Source: Tetraselmis striata
Taxonomy: Eukaryota > Chlorophyta > Chlorodendrophyceae > Chlorodendrales > Chlorodendraceae
Assembly: GCA_006384855.1 (NCBI GenBank)
Contig: VCJN01002818.1
Span: forward strand, 62,001 to 126,000
Reading direction: 5' to 3'
DNA length: 64,000 bases
Part shown: piece by piece, positions 34,230-43,979 of the stretch
Layout of the letters: each line of letters starts with the position of its first letter
Numbering within the stretch: the first letter of the stretch is position 1
Made by a program: the position numbers and the translations under genes
The notes under the pieces: generated by a model
Seen by the model: only the letters and a program-made list of their open reading frames with translations
Told to the model about the DNA's origin: nothing
Databases searched by the model: none

Positions 34230-34515
34230 ACAAAGAGTGGTCTCATCTAGCGGACGATGCTGGTGTATACGATTCGGCGGGTACTAAGGTGACCGATGAT
34301 TGTGCCGAGTGGGGCAGGCAAACTGGCGTAATGTAAAAGAACTACGGCATAAATTCAAGATCCGCGGCTACCCGCAAATGTGTGCGATTGCTATGTGGCC
34401 GCCACGTCAATTAGGCGTGGCGCAGAGGCCGCGCGACCAACGGGCTTCGACACCCGCATACCCTAGGGCTGGAGAATGGGAAGGAAAACCCAAGAACGCA
34501 GCTCTAAACAGCACT
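34230..34515 (-). repeat. Direct repeat of YR element B, upstream copy
   Basis: It is the counterpart of 30995-31300 and ends about 410 bp upstream of the desaturase start codon, so the element borders the promoter of that gene. Confidence 0.7.
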
Positions 34516-34927
34516 CGTACCGGTATTATTTGGCCTTTCCTCAGCGGATTATTCCGGCGTATTCGATTCGCCTGTGGCGCCGCCGTGCCGCCTACTGAAA
34601 AAAAAATTCCTAAAAACCCTAACCAAAAACCAGTTATTTTAGCACCATAGGAAGTCCAGATGACCCTGTTCGGAGCGCGCGCCGTTACGCGCGCACGTCC
34701 CATCCGTCCGGCCGCCAGCAACGGCGCCCCCACCCAGGCCAGGGAGCAGGCCAGACACCCGCCGCGCGGACGGAGGCGACTCGCCGATCGATCTGGCAAG
34801 CCACGTGGCGCCGTAGCCATCAACCGCGCGACTCTTGTCCCACAGCAGAGCTCAGGGATCTGCCCCCGCAGCCCTTTCCAACTCCCAGGCCCCAGTAGCA
34901 GGCGCGTGCACGGCCACCAGACGCCCG

Positions 34928-37900
34928 ATGGCGGGCGACAAGGGCGCCGCGGCGCGCGTGTTCTCGGTGGAGGACGTGGCGCGCCACAACACCCCCGCCG
35001 ACTGCTGGGTCATCGTGCGCGGCCGCGTGTACGACGTCACAGCCTGGGCTCCCAAGCACCCGGGCGGCGACCTGCTATTCGTGAAGGCGGGCGGAGACTG
35101 CACCCAGCTCTTCGACTCCTACCACCCTCTGTCCGCGAGGTGCGACATGGGCTCGGCCAGCAGACGGGGCGCGCGAGGGGCTATGGCCTAGGTACCCGGG
35201 TAGTCGCGCGCGCGATTGCGCCCCGGGGAGGCGGGAAGGGGTAACCGCAAAAACGCCGCACAATATGTTATTTCTTATTAGGCGGGAGCGGCCACGCGTG
35301 ACGGGGGGTTGGAGGGGGCCTGCCACCTGGGATCCAGTCACTCTCCCCTCGGCAAGCAGCATCTACCTGCATCACATGATGCCGGACCGCTTGACTCTGG
35401 CTGGATTCTGGGGCTTACTGGTAGGTGGTGCGGGCGGGGCGCCCGTGGCTCTCGCTGCGGGTGCCCATGCGTGAAACGGCATTCGTTCGGCAGTTATTCG
35501 TCTATTGTTAAAAAAGGAATACGACCTCCGGTATAAAATCGATTTGTTTTCAAATTATCCATTATATTGTTTCAGATGATAGCAGTGTTAGCTAGCATTC
35601 GATGCGGCGTGCCTGCAACCTGCTGGGTGCCGCAACCCTGTGCGTGTGCCTGAGCCCGTGTGCGGCATGGTGTGGTGTGCTCCCTCAGGCGCGTCCTAGA
35701 GAAGTACTACATCGGCGATGCCGCGCCCCCGCCGGGCGGATGGACCACGTACGCTGACGACCTGGACGACGGCCAGTTCTATGAGGTGCTCAAGTCCCGC
35801 GTGTACAAGTTCATGAAGGAAAACAAGGTACCCCCCCCCCCCCCCACAATCTCCCCACTCCTCATGACATCTAGATGATAGCCCCCCCCCCCCCCCCCCC
35901 GCGGTCTTCTGCCTCCACTGCGTTGATGACCGCCCCATGATTAGGGCCTGGCCGCTCCACATGTGCTGACCGTGCCTGGCCGCGGCGCCGCGCAGCTCGA
36001 CCCCCGCTGGGCGCCCGCCATGTACGTGAAGTCATTCCTCATCCTGGCCACCGTCGCGGTCAGCTTCTACGCCGCCTTCTTCTACTTCACCAACCCCCTG
36101 GTGGGGCTGCCCCCCGCCCCTCTCGACCCGGATCGCCTCCCCTCTGTATCCCACCTGTACCCCTCCTGTACACTGCCCTTGTGGAGGCACCCGCACTTAA
36201 CCCCCCCCCCCCCCCCGGGATGTCGCAGACTTGCCTGGTGTGCGCGGTGGTGAACGGCATCGCCATGGCGGAGGTGGGCGTCTCCATCCAGCACGACGCC
36301 AACCATGGCGCGTACGCCAGTAGCCCGGCAATCTGCCACCTGATGGGCCTCACACTGGACGTCTTCGGCGGCGCCAGCAGCTTCATGTGGAAGCAGCAGC
36401 ACGTGGTGCGCGCCCCGCTCCGCCCCGCCCTCACTGCCCCGCTTCTGCCATGTCACCTGATCGACGCTGATGACGCGGCATTGATCTCTGCGCAGGTGGG
36501 CCACCACGCGTTCACCAACCTGCACGACAACGACCCCGACATCCGCGTCTCGGAGAAGGACGTCCGCCGCGTCACCTCGTTCCAGCCGTGGCACGGCTAC
36601 CAGGTCGGCTGCGCCTTTATGTCCAATCTGCACCCCGCGTGCAGGCACATACGAACGACAATACGGGCATAGTGTTATCAACCACACAATGCCGTAGTTA
36701 TGGACGGTTTATAGTGACTGATACGCCGTGGTTGTTACCGTGGGTTTTGGTGTATTGTCGTTTTTGAACCCCCCCCCCCCCCCCCCCCCCCTCGCGCGCG
36801 AAGAGATATGTCTTTACTTAGATGCTAGTACATCAGATTGCGCCACGAATACCATAACGATGTCCCGACTCGAAGCTGCAAACCCATTTAATAGTTTTTT
36901 TGGATTCGCGAACCCTGCTACATGTTGCGGTATGTTAATAAAAGTAAAATCATGATGCAGGTACCTGCCAGAGGTCAAATCTAGACGATACTAAAGCAGA
37001 GCCAACGCGAATTCTCTTTTAAGCTGCATGCAAGGCCAACTTGAGGCTTGAAGTAACAGCTAAATAGGCGAGTCGGCGCCCGTAAAGATGCTGTTGGAAT
37101 ACTGCACCATGCACTCCTTTGGGGGCTCACCCTCTTGCGCCCGATGCTGCATCGCTCGCAGAAGTACCAGCACATCTACCTCGCGCTCCTGTACGGGCTG
37201 CTGGCGCTGAAGAGCGTGCTCCTGGACGACTTCACCGCGCTGCTGGAGGGCAAAATCGGCCCCGTGAAGATCGCCAAGTTCACGGCGCGCGAGAACGCGG
37301 AGTTTTGGTCCGGCAAGGCCCTCTTCGCCGCCTACTTTGTGGGGCTCCCGCTGCTGGCCAGCCCGCACTCGCTGGCCAAGCTCGCGCTGCTGTGGCTCAC
37401 CGCCGAGGCGTGCACCGGCTGGACGCTGGCGTTCATGTTCCAGGTGCGGCCCGCAGCCCTCTGTTGACGGGGGTATCTCAATTTCCCAACAGCACAATGA
37501 AAACTAAGTTACACCGTATCACAGGTGCCCTTTTTATCACATGTGCCCTTGACAAATCAATCGATTGTAACGTACCCCTCTCTCTCTGCCCTTTTTATCC
37601 ATCGCTGTCTTTAACCAGTAAAAAGCCCAAGTCTTTTCCCTATCTTTAATGCTTTAAGGCTTTAAAGCTTAAGCCCAGCTTTTGGCCTTTCTTCACATCT
37701 GTAGCCTCTGAAGCCCAAAGCAACACTAATCCACCCAACCTCCTCCCCCGACCCTCTCCACTCCTGTGATCCCGCCAGGTGGCGCATGTTGTGCCTGACG
37801 TGAAGTACATCAAGAAGGAGGCGGACGGCACTGTCAAGCTCGGTTGGGCGGAAGCTCAGGTGGCGACCTCCGCCGACTTCAGCCACGGCTCCTCCTTCTG

Positions 37901-38775
37901 GACCCACCTCTCCGGCGGCCTCAACTACCAGGTGACCCAAAGTCCCCCCCCCCCCCCCCCCCCTTCCCAAGTTCCTCTCCGCTCTTCGCCCGCGTCGTGT
38001 GTCGCCATCCGACCTTCTGCTCGGGAGGCACCTCCGCAGACATCGCCAACTGACCGTTTCTCAACAGTTGTCAGTAAACAGCGTTTCACAGCAATTCACC
38101 CCTGCGAACAAATGTGTGTAAAAGGAATAAATGGCAGTTGTGTGTAAATGGGATGGAGGGAGAGGGGAGAGAGAGAGAGAGATGGAGAGGAATATCGATG
38201 ATAGCCATCGGATCTGGTACTTCTAACTTAGTATGTGCATGCTGGAGTGGAGTGATGCACGACCACTGCCAAGTGAACCCCCCCCCCCCCCCCCCCCCCC
38301 TTTCCCCCTCCCTCTTACCCCTCTCTTCCCTTGCCATTCGCAGGTGGTCCACCACCTGTTCCCCGGCATCTGCCACGTGCACTACCCCAAGATCGCGCCG
38401 GTGGTGATGCAGACCTGCAAGGAGTTTGGCATCCCCTACACGGTGTACCCCACGGTGCGGCCGCCCTTTTGCCCTAGTAACCCTGCATGGCCGAGTCGGC
38501 CACCGCCATGTCATGGAGGTGGCTGATGGCGCCAGCAATGAAATGCCAATAAACCTGAGAATCGTGAATGGCCCAATGTCCTGCAATAAACCCTAATGAG
38601 CCTTGTCTACTTCCTGCAAGCAGTCTGATGGCGCCTGATGCTTCCCCTTCCGCCCTTTTTCCGCCTGTCGGTGTTTGCCCTGATGCAGTTCGGAAACGCG
38701 CTCTCCGCACACTTCAAGCACCTGAAGAATGTGGGCAGCGGCGTCGTGGTCCCTTCGCTGGCCACCGTCGGCTGA
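34928..38775 (+). CDS. Cytochrome b5-fusion front-end fatty-acid desaturase (delta-5/delta-4 class)
   Basis: A membrane enzyme that introduces a double bond between an existing one and the carboxyl end of polyunsaturated acyl chains, in the ER. Nine exons keep frame: 34928-35139, 35689-35827, 35996-36100, 36229-36405, 36496-36603, 37162 (or 37171)-37443, 37779-37931, 38344-38454 and 38689-38775 (TGA), about 454-457 residues. The N-terminal cytochrome b5 domain has the haem motif HPGG (exon 1). Histidine boxes are HDANHG (exon 4), QQHVVGHHAFTN across exons 4-5, and QVVHHLFP across exons 7-8, with the front-end signature Gln in box 3. Hydrophobic segments follow YVKSFLILATVAVSFYAAFF and ALLYGLLALKSVLL. 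Length and boxes are complete, so the gene looks active. If exon 6 starts at 37171, the joint reads WHGYQHIYLALLYG, the usual family sequence. Regiospecificity cannot be fixed by eye. Confidence 0.93.
36962..37072 (+). repeat. Short interspersed repeat, copy 3
   Basis: It lies in the fifth intron of the desaturase gene. It shares CTGCCAGAGGTCAAA, TAGACGA(T)ACTA and GCATGCAAGGCCAA with the copy at 205-340, lacking that copy's first 30 bp. Confidence 0.6.
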
Positions 38776-38927
38776 GCCTAGTCTGCAGGCGGCAAGGGCT
38801 TGGAACCCTAGTAACCTTCGCCTCCCGCTTGTGTAGGATAGCACCTCGCTATGTCTGTGCTGCCAGAGACAACTTTGCTTTAGCGGCACCGATTAGCCAG
38901 CCGTGCAAAGCAGCAGTAGCATTTCGC

Positions 38928-38932
38928 TGTAA
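38928..38932 (+). terminator. Putative polyadenylation signal of the desaturase (TGTAA)
   Basis: TGTAA lies 153 bp past the desaturase stop. The 38776-39350 interval between the two convergent genes holds nothing else recognisable except a G-run near 39178-39200. Confidence 0.35.
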
Positions 38933-39356
38933 CCGATTCCCAGTTGCGGCCGAGCCAGCTCGCTTCCATCCATCCTGAACACTACGAGGACGTAAGCAGA
39001 TCGGCCCATAAATGCGAGGGTGCCGCCAAGGGTTTCAGCACCCATCCGGGTATGCACAATCCGGCATCCAACAAATTGTAAGCGGTCAGCAATATCAGTC
39101 AATAGAATGAATGATTGAATGCCGGTGTTAGAGGGCTGCCGGGAGCCGCCATTGATGATTTTGGTGTGTGAAATGGAGGGGGGGGGAGGGGGGGGGGGCG
39201 GGGGGAACTGCCTGCCGGAATGTGGGCGTGTCGGAGGGCTTATCCCCAGCAATACTGAAAGCTGGGGTGAAGCCGCTTTCTTTCAGCCGGCAGATGACTA
39301 CGATCACCCCCCCCTCCCCTCCTCCTTGTCTCTTTGCAGCACACTCATACCGCGGA

Positions 39357-40600
39357 CTAGCACGTTGCGCCAGCGGACAAGTCCACCACCAGTACTTTCT
39401 CGAGTCCATGGCCAGTTGCGATACCCACCACCGCTTGCACATCCACAGGCGCCTCACCGTACGCTATGCGCACCCTGCCGCCTGCCAGCAGGTCAACCTG
39501 GAAGGTCACCATTTGGCTGGGAGCATCATGCAGCGGAACCTCCAAAATCTCACCACAAGTCTCGCGGAACCTCCCAGTACGCGATGTTGCCGCCGCTGCT
39601 GGGGTCCAGGTCCGCCTTGAAGGCTGCAGCTGCTGTCGGCGTGTCATCACTACGCCAGAGAGCGCAGGAGGTTGAGCCGGATGCGAGACACCTGTTGCTC
39701 GCGAGGCAGGCTTTGGAAAAATGCTCACCCGCAGTCACAAACTCAAAAGTCTCCAGGGGATCTGCATCCCGGCATCGTCTTCCAGGGTCGCCGGCGTCGC
39801 TTCCCCCGGCATGCTTGTCTCGCCCGCCCAGGGGAGCGGTTTGGACCGGACACACCACTGCGGGCCGCTCCCGCCCTCCATTTCAATCACCTTGTTCTGC
39901 AGGTCGAAATATCCGTTGACCCGCTTAACGGGAGGCACACCCAGCAGCGGGCAGACACCTGCAGCTCGCTCGAAAAGGACCGCAGCGCGGTGCCTTCCGC
40001 CTCTGTCCGCATGAGGCAGGAGGCGGCAGTATGCGGGTCGCTGTCCACGAGGCTCCCCCGCCGCACCCGGCGGCAATGCACAGCGCGTGGGCGCAGCGCC
40101 CCAGGTCCCATGCCATGCCTTGCAGGGACGGCTCGCCTGCGCAGTGAGGCTTCCTGGCGTAGCCATCCGAGGTCACCGCCACAGAGCCGTCGCACAGCGT
40201 GGAAGTTGCCGCATCTGCAACAGCCGGGCGCGGGCATATGTCATTCGGGTGCCGCAACCAAGTGGGTTCCGGCGCAGGTCATCAGGGCTGGGAGCCGTGG
40301 CTCCTCCCCCGGCGCCAGCTCGCAGTCTCCCCCATCGAGCTCGCGGGCGGCGCTGATGCACCGGAGGTCGCACTCGCCATCGCCGAGCCAGGCGCGGGGG
40401 CAGCTGGACGAGCACGGGGCAGGCGGTGCGGGGGGTGCCGGTGGGGGTGGGGGAGGGGGGGGGGGGGGGGGGGCAGGTGAAGTGGGGAGGGGGGGGGGGG
40501 GGGGGGGGGGAGCACATGGCTGAGGCGGCGGTGGTGGCAAGGGCGGTGGTGTTGGGGATGGGGGGGGAAGTGGCGGTGGCGGTGACGGAGGCCCGGCATG
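39357..40600 (-). CDS. Putative secreted or cell-surface protein with proline-rich stalk and LNR domain
   Basis: The minus strand encodes a long proline-rich stretch (about 40600-40430, pherophorin-like), then CSSSCPRAWLGDGECDLRC and ELDGGDC. This is a Lin-12/Notch repeat ('C..C....GDG.CD..C....DGGDC') whose conserved Asp residues bind Ca2+. Cysteine-rich blocks follow after an AG acceptor near 40210 (STLCDGSVAVTSDGYARKPH, HALCIAAG). A final ORF ends in MVTFQVDLLAGGRVRIAYGE, AVVGIATGHG and a TAG at 39357-39359, like the strand-rich extracellular modules that follow such domains in algal surface proteins. Exon borders in the middle and the start codon are not resolved. Part of the proline block could be intron, because C-runs on the sense strand mark introns elsewhere in the window. 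No signal peptide was identified. Confidence 0.5.
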
Positions 40601-40637
40601 CTGCAGCAGGAGAGGGCTTGTCCCAAGGTAGGCGGGC

Positions 40638-42896
40638 TCAAAAGAGAATACAGAGGCTGGGTAGCCTCGTGCAATTGCGTCTGGGGCAGAGACGCTCCGA
40701 GTCAACAGGCGGCTCTAGAGCCTGTTGCATGTGCTGCACCTGAAGGAGGCTCCACACGCGGACGGTGCCATCCATAGACCCGGAGGCCAGGGAGCGGCCG
40801 CCAGGCGCCTACGCGCCAATGAGTTCACCATACCAGAGTGCCCCTGCAGCACCTGCGGGGCGCTGCTCCCCACTGCGTCGTCATCGCCCACCGGCCATAT
40901 GCGCACAGTGGCGTCCCAAGACCCGCAGGCCAGGGAGCGGCCATCGGGGGCTCAAGCGAGTGAGCACGCCCTCCCACCGGGGCCCTGCAGCACCTGCACG
41001 GCGCCGCCCTGCATTGCACCATCCTCGCCCACCGGCCACACCCGTATGGTGTCATCATCAGGCCCGGAGGCCAGGGAGATCCAGGGACCACACCTGGTCA
41101 GCAAGGCCCTGCAGCATCTGCGGGCCGCTGCTTCTCGCTGCCCCGTCCTCGCCCACCGGCCACACCCGTACGTGGCCTTCATCAGACCCTGAGGCCAGGG
41201 AGCGGCCATCGGGCGCCCAGGCCATTGAGAACACAACGGCAATGTGGCCCTGCAGCACCTGCGGGGCGCTGCTCTCCACTGCGTCGTCGTCACTCACCGA
41301 CGACATGCGCACAGTTGTATCCTCAGGCCCTGGAGGCCAGGGAGCGGCCTCTAGGCGCCCACGCCACGGAGTTCAACGTGCCAGAGTGACCCTGCAGCAG
41401 CTGCGGGGCGAGGCTGTCCACAGCGCAGTCCTGGCCTACCTGCCAGACACGTAAGGTGGTATCCTCAGACCCGCAGGCCAGGGAGCGCAAGTCCCTGTCG
41501 CCGGCAAAGGACACGGTGGCAAACTTGGTGCTGCACAGGACGGCCACAGTAGCCTTGGCGCTGTCGCTTGCAGTCACTGCAGCTTCGGTCGCGGAGCGCT
41601 CCGCCAAGCCGCAGGGCCTATTGTGCATCCGTGGCGCGCTGGCCCGCCAGCCTCTCCGCCGCCAGCGCCTCTACAACTTGCCGTTCTGCAGCTCCCTCGC
41701 GGCGCGTGCTTGTAGCGCCAGCACTGTGCTTCACCCCAGCCGCACCCGCCACCAGCAACAACACCAACAATGCCCCACAGCGCACTTAGCAGCCGGCGGC
41801 GTTGGCTTGAGCGCCTGTTAGATGATGCGGCTAGATACTCCTTCATCCCATCCGTTGGCCGGGGGTTGAGGTTGTGGTCCTCCGCACCCTTCAGCCACAC
41901 TGTCCAGAACACCGCCTCATCCTTCAGCAGCAGCGGCAACGGCGCCGTGCCTGCTACAGCCTCCTGCCATGCATCTGCCCTGTTTTTCAGCTTCGCGTGC
42001 TGCTTGTGGTACACCAGGTCCCACTCCAAGTACGACAGCGCCATGCGCAGCATCGCTCACCAGTCCTCCTCGCTCTCCAGGGCGCCGCTGTGGGTGCCGC
42101 AGCCGCACAGGCTGATGGACGCAAATCAGCTGAACGTCCTGCATCACATGCAGAGACATTGGCCGGCCCGGCACGATCTCCTTGCCGGCGTAGGTGCACA
42201 GCGCGTGTCTAAACTCCTCATCCATGTACACAGCCGGCTCGAGGTCGGGCACCAACGGCGCATGGGGCCCGCTGTGGGACTCATCCATCGGCGGGCAGTT
42301 GTCCGGACTAGCGACATGCTGGGCGTCATGTTCTGCCTTGGCTTCGGATGACCCGCCGGGCACCTGTGGGCAGGGGGGGGAAGGGGGGGGGGGGGCACGA
42401 CGTGAGGGGTGCGAGCCGCACATGGCACGCAATCATGAGAGTAGAGTGACAGCCAGAAATGGAGTAGCCCCTGTGAGCAGCTCCCATGCTTGACGCTCCA
42501 GCACCAGCACACCAATGGGCTTGCTGTAGTGACAAGCAAGAGCGAGCTCCTGCATGCGCACCGCGTGGCTTGCTGATAAGCGCTTTCAAAACGATGCTGT
42601 TCGCACGACAAGCCAGAGCTGCCGGTGCAGACGCATGGCTGAGTGCGCAGGGAATGCACCTGCAAACATTTGTATGAGGACAGCCACGCCTTGTCCACAA
42701 AGGCCCCACACTTGGAGCGGTTTGCGATCCCCTCCTCAACCCCCTTGCGCCACGGTATCGGACCAGGCGCCTGCAGGTCCAGTAAGTCCCCCCAGTACAC
42801 CATCTCATCGCCGCCCGCCTTCATGCGGTTGCGTGCATGCACATCAGCGGGGACAGAGTCCACGAGACAGGCGTTGAGCCGGGTTGGATTGGACAA
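40638..42896 (-). pseudogene. TIR-WD40 protein gene, prokaryote-like architecture, decayed
   Basis: Minus strand, in order: a TIR-like domain in two exons (about 42896-42660 with GGDEMVYWGDLLDLQ, PWRKGVEEGIANRSKC, SSYKCLQ; then from 42549 ELALACHYSKPIGVLVLERQ); a region with AVYMDEEFRHALCTYAG (exon from 42363); a linker MALSYLEWDLVYHKQHAKLK, DEAVFWTVWLKGAED, GMKEYLAAS followed by RRRLLSALWGIVGVVAGG (basic run plus hydrophobic helix). Then come about six WD40 repeats (41560-40690) with units like GRSLASGSDEGHVRVWPVGE and APQVLQGH. This linker layout is typical of bacterial TIR-WD40 proteins that have no NB-ARC ATPase. TGA at 42057-42059 and 40952-40954, TAG at 40809-40811 and several frameshifts interrupt it. 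The last frame ends at 40638. The first exon lacks a clear ATG or acceptor, so the 5' end is uncertain. Confidence 0.6.
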
Positions 42897-42949
42897 ACTT
42901 TACTTACACCTCGCCCTGGCGATTACAGCTAACAAGCATCCGTAGTTTA

Positions 42950-43975
42950 TGTTGTTTAGAAATTGTAACACAGCGTAGCAAAAAGATACTGTATGTGTGA
43001 GTATACACCACTGCGCGACAGCGCTGCTAGTGTCGGTCAAAGAGAGTAAGGAAGGCATTTCAGCAATTGGGGAGGTGAAATTTAGTCCTGGTCAATAGCC
43101 CGCGCCCCTGAAATCGTGCAATGAACACAAGTATGCGAGCACTGCCAGTAATACGGCGGTAAACGAGGTAGTTGGGCTGGTAGACACGTAGCCACCCACA
43201 GCTTATTCGATGCTGCTACAGCGGTTGGTAGCTTATTATGCTTCTAATGTGGCTGCCAAAAAATATTGCTAAGATAACTGGCGATAATGAAATATAAATT
43301 GAATAGAAATTATTTGACTATATCTAATTCTTGATTGGCAGCTGAATCCGAATTGCTGTTCAATTAAGCAATGATGTTTTGGGACAGTAACCAGCCTCTT
43401 TAGGAGCGCTGAGAAGGTCGACGATGCGGCTCTTCTTTACCTGAGTCTTGGCGTCACGCCAACAGTGGGAGTAGAAGGCCTTATCTTTATTCACGTGGCT
43501 GTGTGCTAAGCGGAGTGCGCGGTTGGACTCCACGAAGGTACCCTCCTCCGCCCATACCGGTTTTGCTGCCGCCTCGCCGCTGTCCGGGTGCGATGCTGCC
43601 TGTACTCATCGTAGGCAAAAACGCCACGTCGCGCGGGTTTATATTTCATGGTTCAGTACTTAACTGAGGTTAGTCAGACAGGCCGAGTGGCGCGGGCAAC
43701 TCGCGCCGCTACTCGTAAATAAATCTTCTGCCGGCTGTCGCTGCAATTTAGCACGACACGCTGGACTTTCAAGGAGTTTCCGAAGTTTCAACAGTGGCGG
43801 CGGCTGGCGTCTGCTGCCAGCTGACCGTCAACAGCTCCCGACCTCCCTAGTCCTGAACCTTCCAGCACTACTTACATGGTGTAAGTTGGAGGTGCCACTG
43901 CTCTCATCCCTTTTGTTGTAGCGCTTCTCGCACTACAACAATCGCACATTGCACTGAGCTGTGAGGGATCATCTA
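42950..43975. other. Intergenic, AT-richer, no gene recognised
   Basis: It is AT-rich between about 43230 and 43390. No exon or RNA gene is recognised. It is the upstream flank of the TIR-WD40 locus and could contain its lost 5' exons. Confidence 0.45.
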
Positions 43976-43979
43976 GCGA

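Larger units (their letters stand above)
30995..34515 (-). mobile_element. Tyrosine-recombinase element, copy B, with ~290-bp direct repeats
   Basis: Direct repeats at about 30995-31300 and 34230-34515 share AGAGTGGT(C)CCATCTAGCGGAC, GGCGGGTACT, GTGCGATTG(C)TATGTGGCCG, TTAGGCGTGGCGCAGAG and CCCTAGGGCTGGAG. Between them, on the minus strand, lie a Gag-like region (34.2-33.1 kb) and a tyrosine recombinase (32.6-31.4 kb). The recombinase is clearly related to those of copies A and C but more diverged. I see no reverse transcriptase or RNase H motif between the repeats. Confidence 0.65.

Noticed and set aside
40800..42060. TGA/TAG recoded as tryptophan
   Set aside because: TGA ends the MYB-CC, desaturase and minus-strand MYB genes, and TAG ends NAT10 and USP14, in the expected places; the internal stops are in decayed loci.
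39357..42896. A single TIR-WD40-proline-rich-LNR fusion protein
   Set aside because: The WD40 frame runs to its own stop at 40638 and the proline-rich frame is different; a secreted LNR module after an intracellular TIR-WD40 part is implausible without transcript support.
40638..42896. NB-ARC or other STAND ATPase domain between TIR and WD40
   Set aside because: No P-loop (GxxxxGK[ST]) or downstream ATPase motif was found in any minus-strand frame of the linker.
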